DNA from: CAKZKT01 sp034434235
GTDB lineage: Bacteria; Chloroflexota; Anaerolineae; CG2-30-64-16
Length of the DNA stretch: 64,000 bases
Direction: 5' to 3'
NCBI GenBank assembly: GCA_034434235.1
Contig: DAOTZV010000182.1
Coordinates: 1 to 64,000 of the forward strand
Positions 9,776-17,430 of this stretch are shown here, piece after piece (positions within the stretch are counted from its first letter, which is position 1; the number at the start of each line of letters is the position of its first letter). The position numbers and the translations under genes are program-made. The notes below the pieces were generated by a model, which was not told the DNA's origin, did no database searches, and worked only from the letters and a program-made list of their open reading frames with translations.

Positions 9776-10405
9776 ATGCCGATCATTGATATCAGCCGGC
9801 CGTTGGCCGGCGACCTGGCTGTGTGGCCGGGCGACCCGCCGTTTGTCATTCGACCGCTTGCCAGTCGAAGCGCCGGCGCGGCCGTCAACCTGTCGGCGCT
9901 GGCGCTGAGCGCGCATACCGGCGCACACGTGGACGCGCCGCACCACTTCGCCGATGCCGCGGCCGCGATCGCCGATCTCGACCTGACGCTCTTTTGGGGG
10001 CCGGCCCAGGTGGTCACGGCGCCGCGCGGCGCCGGCCCTTTGACGCCGGCCGACTTCGGCCAGGTGGACCTGCGCCGCGCGCCGCGGCTGCTCGTGCGCT
10101 CGCCGGCCGGCGCGGCCGATCCGACTGCGTTCCCCGCGGCCTATCCCTTTCCGACCGCGGAGCTGGCCGACTACCTGGGACGCCTGGGCATCTGCCTGTA
10201 CGGCACCGACGCGCCGTCGGTGGATCCGCCGGAGAGTACCGATCTGGCGGGGCATCGCGCGCTCTATCGCAACGGCATCGCCATCCTGGAATGGCTGGAC
10301 CTGTCCCGCGCGGCCGACGGCCTGTACGAGCTGGTCGCCCTCCCGCTCAAGATCGTCGGGGGCGATGGAAGCCCGGTGCGCGCGGCTTTGCGCACCCTGG
10401 AGTGA
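9776..10405 (+). CDS. kynB: Cyclase-family hydrolase, probable kynurenine formamidase
   Basis: 209 residues, the usual length for bacterial KynB. These enzymes hydrolyse N-formylkynurenine to kynurenine and formate in tryptophan breakdown. Seen here: DISRPLAGDLAVWPGDPPF at the N-terminus, the metal-binding HTGAHVDAPHHF motif (about residues 46-57), a GTDAPSVDPPES motif, and YELVALPLKIVGGDGSPVRA near the end, all matching KynB more closely than generic cyclases. No other kynurenine-pathway gene is in the window; its partner downstream is a MoeA fusion (7-bp gap), so another formamide or lactone substrate remains possible. The TATAAT box upstream implies a leaderless transcript. Confidence 0.85.
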   Translation: MPIIDISRPLAGDLAVWPGDPPFVIRPLASRSAGAAVNLSALALSAHTGAHVDAPHHFADAAAAIADLDLTLFWGPAQVVTAPRGAGPLTPADFGQVDLRRAPRLLVRSPAGAADPTAFPAAYPFPTAELADYLGRLGICLYGTDAPSVDPPESTDLAGHRALYRNGIAILEWLDLSRAADGLYELVALPLKIVGGDGSPVRAALRTLE

Positions 10406-10412
10406 TCATGCC

Positions 10413-12455
10413 ATGACCGCACATCATGCTCATTCGCCATACCTGGAAGACATCCCGCGCGAAGAAGCTCTGGCGCGCTGGTTCGCGGCGCTGGCGCAGA
10501 CCGGCCTCGACCGGCCGCTGGAGGGCGAATGGGTGGCGCTGGAGGACGCGGCCGGCCGCATCACGGCCGAGCCGGTGTGGGCGCTCATCTCCTCGCCCCA
10601 TTATCATGCCGCCGCCATGGACGGCTACGCGGTGCGCGCCGAAGACACGCGCGGCGCATCCGAAACGCGGCCGGTCTACCTGACCATCGGCCAACAGGCG
10701 TTCTACGTGGACACCGGCGATCCCTTGCCCCCCGGCACGAACGCGGTGATCATGGTGGAAGATGTGCAGGTGCGGGAAGAAGGCCAATCGGCAGATCAGC
10801 AAAGCGGCGAAGCGACAGAGCAGCAGGCCGGCCGGGGGGCGATCGAGGTGTTGGCCGCGGTGCCGCCGTGGCAACATGTGCGGCCGATGGGCGAAGACAT
10901 CGTCGCGACCGAGTTGATCTTGCCGGCCAATCATTTGTTGCGGCCGCAGGATATCGGCGCGGCGGCCGGTGCCGGCCATGCGCGGCTTTGCGTGCGCCGC
11001 AAGCCGCGGGTGGCCATCCAGCCGACGGGCACCGAGCTGGTGCCGCCCGGCAGCAACGTGCGGCCGGGCGACATCATCGAGTATAACTCGCTGGTGTTGG
11101 GCGCCATGATCAGCGAATGGGGCGCGGCCGTCACCCGCCTGCCGCCGCTCAAGGACGACTACGCCGCGATCCGGGCGCGTATCCTGGAGGCCGGCCGCGA
11201 CCATGACCTGGTGATCGTCAATGCCGGCTCATCGGCCGGCTCCGAGGACTTCACCGCGCGCATCATCGCCGAGCTGGGCCAGGTGTTGGTGCACGGCATC
11301 GCCATCCGGCCGGGCCACCCGGTGATCCTGGGGTTGATCGAGCTGCCGGAAGAGACGAGAAACAGCGAGCGTCAAGCGTCAAGCGTCAAACGCCGGATGC
11401 CGGTGATCGGGTTGCCGGGGTATCCGGTGTCGGCCGCGATCACGTGCGAGCTGGTCGTTCGCCCCACGATTGCGCGCTGGTTGGGCCAGCCGGTGGAGCC
11501 GCCGGCCGAGATCACCGCCACGATCACGCGCAAAGTCGTGAGCCCGGAGGGGGAAGAGGAGTTCCTGCGCGTGACGGTGGGCCAGGTGGGCGATCGCGTG
11601 GTGGCCACTCCTTTGCCGGGCGGCTCCGGCGTGCTGATGTCGCTGGTGCGGGCCGACGGCATCGTGCGCATTCCGCGCGGCGAGGGCGGCTTCGAGCCGG
11701 GCACGGCCGTCACCGTGGCGCTCTACCGCTCGCCGGCCGCCATCCGCCACACGATCGTGGCCATCGGCAGCCACGACCTGACCCTCGACCTGCTGGCCGA
11801 CGAGCTGGGCCGGCGCCAGCCCGGCTGGCGGCTCAGCTCGGCTAACGTCGGCAGCCTGGGCGGGCTGTTGGCGCTCGGCCGCGGCGAGGCGCACCTGGCC
11901 GGCTCGCACCTGCTCGACGAGACGACCGGCGAGTACAATCTGCCGTACATCCGGCGCTACCTGGCCGGCGTTCCCGTGCGCGTGATCGGCTTCGTGCGTC
12001 GCGTGCAGGGATTGATCGTGCCGCGCGGCAACCCCAAGGGGATTCGCGATCTGGCCGATCTGACCCGCCCCGACGTGAGCTTCATCAACCGGCAGCGCGG
12101 CGCGGGCACGCGCATCCTGCTCGATTACCGCCTGAAACAGGCGGGCATCAACCCGCGGCAGATCCAGGGCTACGAGCGCCAGGAGTTCACGCACCTGGCC
12201 GTGGCGGCCGCGGTTGCTTCGGGCGCGGCCGATTGCGGCCTGGGCATCCTGGCCGCGGCCCGTGCGCTGGATCTCGACTTCGTGCCTCTGGACGAAGAGC
12301 GGTACGACCTCATCGTGCCGGCGCGCTTCTACGACGAGCCGCTCCTGGCGCCGCTGCTGGCGATCGTGAGAGATCCGGCGTTCCAGGCCCGCGTGGAGGC
12401 GTTGGGCGGCTACACGGCCGCCGACATGGGAAAGGTGTTGGCAGAAGTAGAATGA
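10413..12455 (+). CDS. moeA: Molybdopterin molybdotransferase MoeA fused to a C-terminal periplasmic-binding-like domain
   Basis: 680 residues. The first ~410 are MoeA, which inserts molybdenum into adenylylated molybdopterin: HYHAAAMDGYAVR near residue 65, GEDIVATELILP, an NAGSSAGSEDF motif, GIAIRPGHPVILG and GLPGYPVSAA (about 331-341). From about residue 445 (HTIVAIGSHDLTLDLL) to the end is a PBP_like domain of the molybdate-binding type, known as a fusion in archaeal and some bacterial MoeA proteins. The ATG at 10413 has TGGAG upstream. Two low-complexity inserts stand out: EGQSADQQSGEATEQQAGRG (about 129-148), and RNSERQASSVKRR (about 316-328), the latter encoded partly by a heptamer repeat. 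The downstream cupin gene overlaps by 4 nt. Confidence 0.93.
   Translation: MTAHHAHSPYLEDIPREEALARWFAALAQTGLDRPLEGEWVALEDAAGRITAEPVWALISSPHYHAAAMDGYAVRAEDTRGASETRPVYLTIGQQAFYVDTGDPLPPGTNAVIMVEDVQVREEGQSADQQSGEATEQQAGRGAIEVLAAVPPWQHVRPMGEDIVATELILPANHLLRPQDIGAAAGAGHARLCVRRKPRVAIQPTGTELVPPGSNVRPGDIIEYNSLVLGAMISEWGAAVTRLPPLKDDYAAIRARILEAGRDHDLVIVNAGSSAGSEDFTARIIAELGQVLVHGIAIRPGHPVILGLIELPEETRNSERQASSVKRRMPVIGLPGYPVSAAITCELVVRPTIARWLGQPVEPPAEITATITRKVVSPEGEEEFLRVTVGQVGDRVVATPLPGGSGVLMSLVRADGIVRIPRGEGGFEPGTAVTVALYRSPAAIRHTIVAIGSHDLTLDLLADELGRRQPGWRLSSANVGSLGGLLALGRGEAHLAGSHLLDETTGEYNLPYIRRYLAGVPVRVIGFVRRVQGLIVPRGNPKGIRDLADLTRPDVSFINRQRGAGTRILLDYRLKQAGINPRQIQGYERQEFTHLAVAAAVASGAADCGLGILAAARALDLDFVPLDEERYDLIVPARFYDEPLLAPLLAIVRDPAFQARVEALGGYTAADMGKVLAEVE
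11369..11396. repeat. Heptamer tandem repeat, four units, inside moeA
   Basis: Units GCGTCAA, GCGTCAA, GCGTCAA, ACGCCGG. The array lies in frame inside the moeA coding region and encodes part of an apparent insert just before the GLPGYP motif. The same heptamer type occurs between genes at 5065-5092 and at 51916-51957. Confidence 0.85.
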
Positions 12456-12838
12456 TGGATGAACAAACCCACGCGACCCGCGCAGAGACATCGCCGGCGC
12501 GCGTCTTGCCCCTGCCCCCGCCGACCCGGCCGATCCCGCGGCTGATCCTGTGGGATGGGTCGGGCCGGCCCGACGAAGAGACGCTGCGCGGCCGGCTTGC
12601 GGCCGCGGGCTATCAGGTCGTGAAATGGTCGAACGAGCCGGCTACGGGCTATCCGCCGCACGCGCACATCTACCCGGAGCTGCTCTGGCTCATCAGCGGA
12701 AGCCTGACGGTGATCCTGACGGCCGAGCGCCGGCTGCTCGAGCTGGCGCCGGGCGACCGCATCGAGATCCCCCAGGGACTGATGCACGGCACCATGGCCG
12801 GGCCGGACGGCGCCAGCTATCTCCTGGCGACGAAATAG
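12452..12838 (+). CDS. Small single-domain cupin protein
   Basis: 128 residues. The cupin core is at the C-terminal half: GYPPHAHIYPELLWLISG gives the first motif (two His and a Glu as likely metal ligands) and PGDRIEIPQGLMHGTM the second (a His). The first 50 residues are Pro-rich and unrelated to the fold. Cupins of this size bind a divalent metal and act as small-molecule enzymes or sensors; no substrate can be read from the sequence. It starts in an ATGA overlap with moeA (a second in-frame ATG follows immediately), so it belongs to the kynB-moeA transcription unit. It converges with the acyl-CoA dehydrogenase gene with a 9-bp gap. Confidence 0.85.
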   Translation: MMDEQTHATRAETSPARVLPLPPPTRPIPRLILWDGSGRPDEETLRGRLAAAGYQVVKWSNEPATGYPPHAHIYPELLWLISGSLTVILTAERRLLELAPGDRIEIPQGLMHGTMAGPDGASYLLATK

Positions 12839-12847
12839 GACGCCGGC

Positions 12848-13990
12848 TCAGCTCCGGGTCAGCTCGCGGGCGATGATCACGCGCTGGATCTGGCTGGTGC
12901 CCTCGTAGATCTGGTAGATCTTGGCGTCGCGCATCAGCTTCTCGACCGGATATTCGCGACCGTAGCCGTAGCCGCCGAAGACCTGGACCGCGTCGGTGGT
13001 GGCTTGCATGCACATATCGGCCGCGAAGGCCTTGGCGAAGGCGGCCTCTTTGACGTTGGGTTGTCCGTGATCCACCAGCCAGGCCGCCTTCCAGGTGAGG
13101 AGGCGAGCGGCCTCGATGTTCATCGCCATGTCGGCCAACATGAAGCTGATCGCCTGGTGCGCGATGAGCGGCTTGCCGAAGGCCCGGCGCTCCTGGGCGT
13201 AGCGCAGCGCCTCCTCGAGCGCCCGGCGGGCCACGCCGACGGCTGCCGCGGCCACCGGCGGCCGGGAGTGGTCGAAGACGCGCATGGCGAGCAGAAAGCC
13301 TTCCCCTTCGCCCCCCAAACGCGCTTCCAGCGGGACGCGGACATCCTCCAGGACGATCTCGCCCGTCCAGGCCGCGTGTTGGCCCATCTTCGGGATCGGC
13401 TTGCCGCAGGCGACCCCGGGCCGGTCGCGCTCCACGATGAACGCAGTGATGCCCTGGTGCCGCGCGGCCGGATCGGTCTTGGCGAACACGACGAAGAAGC
13501 TGGCGACCGGCGCGTTGGTGATCCAGGTCTTGGTGCCGTTCAGGATGTACTCGTCGCCGCGGCGCACCGCGGTCGCCTGGATGCCCGCCACATCGGAGCC
13601 GGCCGCGGGTTCCGTGAGCGCGTAGGCGGCCAGTTCGCCGCCGTCAGTCAGGCGCGGCAGGTATCGTTGCTTCTGCTCCTCGGTGCCGGCCAACAGGATC
13701 GGCCAGGCGGCCAGGTTGTTCAGCATGATCGCCGTCTGGATGCCCGAGCACGCCCAGGCCAGTTCCTCGTTGATGAGACATTCTTCCAGCACGCCCAATC
13801 CCGGGCCGCCGTATTCCGGCGGGATGTTGGAGCTGAGCAAGCCCAGCTTCTGCGCCTTCTTGATGATGGGCCAGGGGTATTCGTCGCTGCGGTCGTAGTG
13901 CTCGGCGGCGGGCAAGATTTCCTTTTGCGCGAACCGCCGCGCCGTGTCGCGGATCATCTCTTGCTCTGCGGAGAGGGTGAAGTCAAGCAT
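12848..13990 (-). CDS. Acyl-CoA dehydrogenase
   Basis: 380 residues, the usual length. This FAD enzyme introduces the alpha-beta double bond in acyl-CoA thioesters and passes electrons to ETF. The N-terminal helical domain starts MLDFTLSAEQEMIRD; ALTEPAAGSDVAGI is the first family signature, and VFGGYGYGREYPVEKLMRD followed by IYEGTSQIQR is the C-terminal one, with the catalytic base Glu in IYEGT. The ATG at 13990 has AGGAGGTG before it, which rules out a slightly longer in-frame start. It follows adenine deaminase by only 11 bp on the same strand, so they are probably co-transcribed although functionally unrelated. Chain-length specificity cannot be told. Confidence 0.95.
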   Translation of the reverse strand: MLDFTLSAEQEMIRDTARRFAQKEILPAAEHYDRSDEYPWPIIKKAQKLGLLSSNIPPEYGGPGLGVLEECLINEELAWACSGIQTAIMLNNLAAWPILLAGTEEQKQRYLPRLTDGGELAAYALTEPAAGSDVAGIQATAVRRGDEYILNGTKTWITNAPVASFFVVFAKTDPAARHQGITAFIVERDRPGVACGKPIPKMGQHAAWTGEIVLEDVRVPLEARLGGEGEGFLLAMRVFDHSRPPVAAAAVGVARRALEEALRYAQERRAFGKPLIAHQAISFMLADMAMNIEAARLLTWKAAWLVDHGQPNVKEAAFAKAFAADMCMQATTDAVQVFGGYGYGREYPVEKLMRDAKIYQIYEGTSQIQRVIIARELTRS

Positions 13991-14001
13991 CGGAACACCT
14001 C

Positions 14002-15711
14002 CTATTCCACCCACAACGGCACGAACTTGAATTGATCCACGTCTACCAGCCCCATGTCCGTCAGCTTTAGATGCGGGATCACCTCCAGCGCCAGGAAACT
14101 GAGGGTCATGAAAGGATCATGGAGGGCCGTGCCCAGGCTACGCGCGGCCTCGATGACCTCGTCGAGCTGGCGACGCACCTCGGTGATCGGCCGGTTGGAC
14201 ATCAGCCCGGCGACCGGCAGCGGCAGGCGGGCCAGGATGCGCACTCCGTCGGCTACGGCCAATCCGCCGCCCATGTCCGCGATGGCGCCGGCCGCGGTGG
14301 AGAGCGAGATGTTGTCGGTGCCCGCGACCACCAGGTTGTGATGGTCGTGCGCGATGGTGGACGCGATCGCGCCCCGGCGCAATCCCAATCCCTGCACGAA
14401 CCCCTTGCCCACCCGGCCGGTCGCCATGTGCCGCTCGATCACGGCCATCTTGAGGATATCGCGCTCGATATCGGGCACGGCGAAGCCCGAAGCCGTGGGG
14501 ATCTCCAGGATGCGGTCTTCGGTGATCAGGCTATCGGGCACCGCGCCGATGACGTGCGCATAGCGCCCTTCGGCCGGGATGGTGAAGTCTACCGTGTGCC
14601 AGTTGACGTTCATCGAACCGCGCAGATAAGAAGGCCGATCGGGCAGATCGAAAGGCAACAACCGGCCGTTTTCGGCCACGATCTGGCCGCTGCGGATCAC
14701 CAGGCGCACGCGAAACTCCTGGGGATCGTCGAACACGATCAGGTCGGCGCGGCTGCCGGGCCGGATGCCCCCGCGATCGTAGAGGCGGAACCATTCGGCC
14801 GTGTTGAGGGTCGCCATGCGGATCGCCGTCACCAGATCCACGCCCCCGCGAATGGCCGCGCGCACCAGGTGATCCACGCTCCCTTCGTCCAGCAGGTCGG
14901 CCGGGTGGCGGTCGTCGGTGCAGAAGCAGATGCGCCGCGCGTTGTCGCAGGAGAGGAGCGGCAACAGCTCGCCCAGGTTGTGCGCGTTGGTGGCCTCTCG
15001 AATGAGGACGTACATGCCCAGGCGCAGTTTCTCGCGTGCCTCCTCTACGGTCGTGCATTCGTGATCCGAGCCGATGCCGGCGGCCAGGTAGGCATTCAGC
15101 GCCTTGCCCGTCAGGCCGGGCGCGTGGCCATCGAGCACCCGGCTCTTGAACGCCTCGATCTTCTCCAGCGTGTTCGGGTCTTCGTTGACCACCCCCGGGT
15201 AGTTCATCATCTCGCCCAGGCCGAGCACCCAGCGGTCGTTTTGCAGCGCGGCGATGTCCTTCGCCTCCAGATATGCGCCGGCGGTCGCCATGTGGGTGGC
15301 CGGGACGCACGAAGGCACCATCACGAACATGCTGAGCTGGCCGTATTTCGCCTGATCGAACATGTAACGGATGCCGTCGAGCCCCAACACGTTGGTGATC
15401 TCGTGCGGATCGGCGATGACCGAGGTGACTCCGCGCGGCACGACCGCGGCCGCGAACTGGCGCACGCCCACCATCGAGCTTTCGATGTGGACGTGCGCGT
15501 CTATCAGGCCGGGCGCCAGGTAGCTGCCGGCCAGGTCTATCTCGCGCTGTCCCTCGTAGCCGGGACCGATGCCGGCGATGCGGGCGTTGTAGATCGCCAC
15601 ATCGGTGGGGTAGATCTCGCCCGAATAAACGTTCACCAGTTGCGCGTTGCGCAACACCAGATCGGCCGGCGCGTCGCCCCGCGCCACGCGTATCAGGCCA
15701 TTCAGTTCCAT
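14002..15711 (-). CDS. ade: Adenine deaminase
   Basis: 569 residues. It deaminates adenine to hypoxanthine in purine salvage. Amidohydrolase metal ligands are visible in GLIDAHVHIESSM, VIADPHEITNVLG and CFCTDDRHPADLLDEGSVDH, and the AdeC-specific IAHDHHNLVVAGTD motif is in the C-terminal domain, which ends LKLTDMGLVDVDQFKFVPLW. The ATG at 15711 (MELNGLIRVARG) has AGGAGG seven bases upstream. A minus-strand TATAAT (15826-15821) is a candidate promoter. It is divergent from a nucleoside ABC importer, which fits uptake and then salvage of purines. The acyl-CoA dehydrogenase follows directly. Confidence 0.95.
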   Translation of the reverse strand: MELNGLIRVARGDAPADLVLRNAQLVNVYSGEIYPTDVAIYNARIAGIGPGYEGQREIDLAGSYLAPGLIDAHVHIESSMVGVRQFAAAVVPRGVTSVIADPHEITNVLGLDGIRYMFDQAKYGQLSMFVMVPSCVPATHMATAGAYLEAKDIAALQNDRWVLGLGEMMNYPGVVNEDPNTLEKIEAFKSRVLDGHAPGLTGKALNAYLAAGIGSDHECTTVEEAREKLRLGMYVLIREATNAHNLGELLPLLSCDNARRICFCTDDRHPADLLDEGSVDHLVRAAIRGGVDLVTAIRMATLNTAEWFRLYDRGGIRPGSRADLIVFDDPQEFRVRLVIRSGQIVAENGRLLPFDLPDRPSYLRGSMNVNWHTVDFTIPAEGRYAHVIGAVPDSLITEDRILEIPTASGFAVPDIERDILKMAVIERHMATGRVGKGFVQGLGLRRGAIASTIAHDHHNLVVAGTDNISLSTAAGAIADMGGGLAVADGVRILARLPLPVAGLMSNRPITEVRRQLDEVIEAARSLGTALHDPFMTLSFLALEVIPHLKLTDMGLVDVDQFKFVPLWVE

Positions 15712-15743
15712 GACGCCTCCTGTCGCGAAGAGATACCCGTGCC

Positions 15744-15794
15744 GCAAGCCAGAGGCTTGCACAGGCCGAAAGGGCCACAAGCCAGAGGCTTGTG
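15744..15794. repeat. Tandem small hairpins of the CACAAGCC type
   Basis: Two related hairpins, GCAAGCC-AGA-GGCTTGC (15744-15760) and CACAAGCC-AGA-GGCTTGTG (15776-15794), flank a smaller GGCC-GAAAG-GGCC stem-loop. The second hairpin is the same type as the one at 59824-59842 downstream of rarA, so this is another dispersed hairpin family. It lies in the ade leader. Confidence 0.75.
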
Positions 15795-15820
15795 CAACCT
15801 CAACACATGCGATTTGACCG

Positions 15821-15878
15821 ATTATACCACATCCACATGATGCCAGTCATTTGCAGAAATGCAGCTTTCGGCTAGAAT
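15821..15878. promoter_or_regulatory. Divergent promoter region, ade / nucleoside importer
   Basis: Plus strand: TTGCAG (15851-15856), 16-bp spacer, TAGAAT (15873-15878). Minus strand: TATAAT (15826-15821) with a weak TGACTG -35 (15849-15844). Between and overlapping the two -35 boxes lies the palindrome CATTTGCAGAAATG (15848-15861), placed where one regulator could control both directions. The boxes are seen; joint regulation is inference. Confidence 0.5.
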
Positions 15879-15936
15879 AGCGATTGTAATCTCAGCGGTA
15901 CCGGCCGATTCACGCATGGCAGATTGTACTCCGACA

Positions 15937-15950
15937 GAAAGGTGGTGATC
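15937..15950 (+). promoter_or_regulatory. Extended Shine-Dalgarno-like element in the BMP gene leader
   Basis: GAAAGGTGGTGATC lies 76 nt before the real start at 16026 and differs by one base from the element at 9577-9590 in the other importer leader. The GTG inside it opens a reading frame that is in frame with the BMP gene, so an N-terminally extended product is conceivable but unlikely given the lipoprotein signal. Confidence 0.4.
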
Positions 15951-16025
15951 GAGCGACCGATTTCCGTGTCTTTCCCCGTTTGCCGACGATTCAAATTCCG
16001 CATGTCACCCAGAAGGAGGAGCACC

Positions 16026-17312
16026 ATGTTGCACAAACGCTTTTGGGGCCTGGTGGCCCTGTTGACCGTCCTGTCTCTCATCGTGGGCGCCTGCGCGCCC
16101 GCCCCCACGCCCGCGCCTGCGCCGGCCGCCAAGGCCGAGCCGACCAAGGCGCCGGAAGCGCCGAAGGCGGCCGAACCGACCAAGGCCCCGGAGAAGCCGG
16201 CCTTGCAGATCCCCGATGTCGTCCAGGGCAAGTTCAACGTCGCCATGGTCTTGATCGGCCCGCACGATGACGGCGGCTGGAGCCAGGCCCACTACGAAGG
16301 CCTCGAGTACATCAAGGCCAATGTGCCCAACGTGAATGTCGCCTACGTCGAGAACGTGCCCGAGGGCACCGACTCGGAGCAGGTGTTCCGCAGCCTGGCC
16401 CGCAAGGGCTTCAACCTGATCTTCGGCACCTCGTTCGGCTTCATGGATCCGATGGAGACGGTCGCCAACGAGTTCCCCAAGGTCATGTTCGTCCACATCA
16501 GCGGCTATAAGTCCAACGAGAAGAACTTCGGCAACCTGTTCGGCGCGATGGAAGACATGAAATACCTGGCCGGCATGATCGCCGGCGCGCGGGCCAAGAA
16601 GGACGGCAACCCCAAGCTCGGCTACATGGCCACCTTCCCCATTCCCGAAGAGCTGCGCCTGGGCAACGCCATCGCGCTCGGCATGAAGAAGACGTGCCCG
16701 GAGTGCACCATGGACGTGCGCTGGATCAACACCTGGCACGATCCGGTCATCGAGAAGCAGGCCGCCGAATCGCTATTCGATGCCGGCGCGCAGGTGGTCT
16801 TCACCGGCGCGGATACGCCGGCCGTGGCCGATGTGGCGCAGGCCAAGGGCAAGTGGGGCGTCACCTATGACTGGGTGGGCTCCTGCAAGGTGGAGCGCTG
16901 CCTCACCGCACCGTACTGGAACTGGGGCCCCATCTATGCCGACATCACCAAGAAAGTCCAGGCCGGCACCTACAAGCCGGGGTGGCAGTATTTCGACGCG
17001 GATTCCGGCGGCCTGGGCATCTACGGCCTGATGGAAGGCCAGAAGCTGACGAAGGGCATGGAGGATCTGCCGCCCGAGGTCATCAAGGATGTCAAGGATC
17101 TGCTGGCCAAGATGCTGAAGGGCGAGTTCACCCGCTTCGATGTCTTCGCCGGCGAGATCAAGGACAACAAGGGCAAGGTGATCGTGCCCAAGGGCGAGAA
17201 GATGCAGCAAGCCGACCTGGATCAGTTCCCGCCCGGCGCCGAGGGCCTGAAGTGCAAGTACTGCATGTACTGGTGGGCCGAGGGCATCACCGCGGAGCTG
17301 CCGAAACAATAA
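16026..17312 (+). CDS. BMP/PnrA-family nucleoside-binding lipoprotein
   Basis: 428-residue receptor of an ABC nucleoside importer. The signal peptide ends in lipobox VGAC (Cys23), followed by a Pro/Ala-rich linker and the BMP domain from about residue 68: KFNVAMVLIGPHDDGGWSQA with an EGLEYI helix, a GTDSEQVFRSLARKGFNLI segment and GTSFGFMDP, then YLAGMIAGARAKKD. Members of this family (Treponema PnrA, Bacillus NupN) bind purine nucleosides. The ATG at 16026 is preceded by AAGGAGGA; the frame is open 34 codons further upstream but without a signal peptide at that end. A two-domain ATPase and two permeases follow. Confidence 0.94.
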   Translation: MLHKRFWGLVALLTVLSLIVGACAPAPTPAPAPAAKAEPTKAPEAPKAAEPTKAPEKPALQIPDVVQGKFNVAMVLIGPHDDGGWSQAHYEGLEYIKANVPNVNVAYVENVPEGTDSEQVFRSLARKGFNLIFGTSFGFMDPMETVANEFPKVMFVHISGYKSNEKNFGNLFGAMEDMKYLAGMIAGARAKKDGNPKLGYMATFPIPEELRLGNAIALGMKKTCPECTMDVRWINTWHDPVIEKQAAESLFDAGAQVVFTGADTPAVADVAQAKGKWGVTYDWVGSCKVERCLTAPYWNWGPIYADITKKVQAGTYKPGWQYFDADSGGLGIYGLMEGQKLTKGMEDLPPEVIKDVKDLLAKMLKGEFTRFDVFAGEIKDNKGKVIVPKGEKMQQADLDQFPPGAEGLKCKYCMYWWAEGITAELPKQ

Positions 17313-17340
17313 GCTGGAAGCTAGAAGCTGGTAGCTGGTA
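17313..17340. repeat. Heptamer tandem repeat, four units
   Basis: Units GCTGGAA, GCTAGAA, GCTGGTA, GCTGGTA directly after the BMP gene stop codon. The sequence differs from the GCGTCAA arrays, but the unit length and the total of 28 bp are the same as at 5065-5092 and 11369-11396. Confidence 0.8.
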
Positions 17341-17343
17341 GGG

Positions 17344-17385
17344 CGGTAGATCGGCGAGCCGATTGAGTCGGCTGCCGATCTACCG
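17344..17385. repeat. Palindromic hairpin between BMP gene and transporter ATPase gene
   Basis: CGGTAGATCGGC (17344-17355) pairs with GCCGATCTACCG (17374-17385), and an inner AGCCGA/TCGGCT stem extends the fold. No T-run follows, so read-through into the ATPase gene is expected; it may lower downstream expression relative to the abundant binding protein. Two 21-bp direct repeats starting CTACCGGCATGTG follow at about 17381-17421. Confidence 0.7.
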
Positions 17386-17430
17386 GCATGTGGTCTTCGC
17401 CTACCGGCATGTGATCCTCGCGAGGTTCTG

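Larger units (their letters stand above)
15712..16025. other. Divergent intergenic region between ade and the nucleoside importer (314 bp)
   Basis: Contents: a hairpin array next to ade (15744-15794), back-to-back promoters (15821-15878) with a palindrome between them, then about 140 nt of plus-strand leader with an extended Shine-Dalgarno-like element (15937-15950) and the real AAGGAGGA site before the ATG at 16026. I looked for a purine riboswitch in the leader and did not find convincing conserved elements. Confidence 0.6.

Noticed and set aside
15879..16025. Possible purine riboswitch in the leader of the nucleoside-binding protein gene
   Set aside because: I could not find the conserved junction and loop elements of the purine aptamer; the leader holds only an extended Shine-Dalgarno-like site.
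17344..17385. Hairpin after the BMP gene as an intrinsic terminator
   Set aside because: No T-run follows, and the ATPase and permease genes downstream need read-through; listed as a repeat instead.
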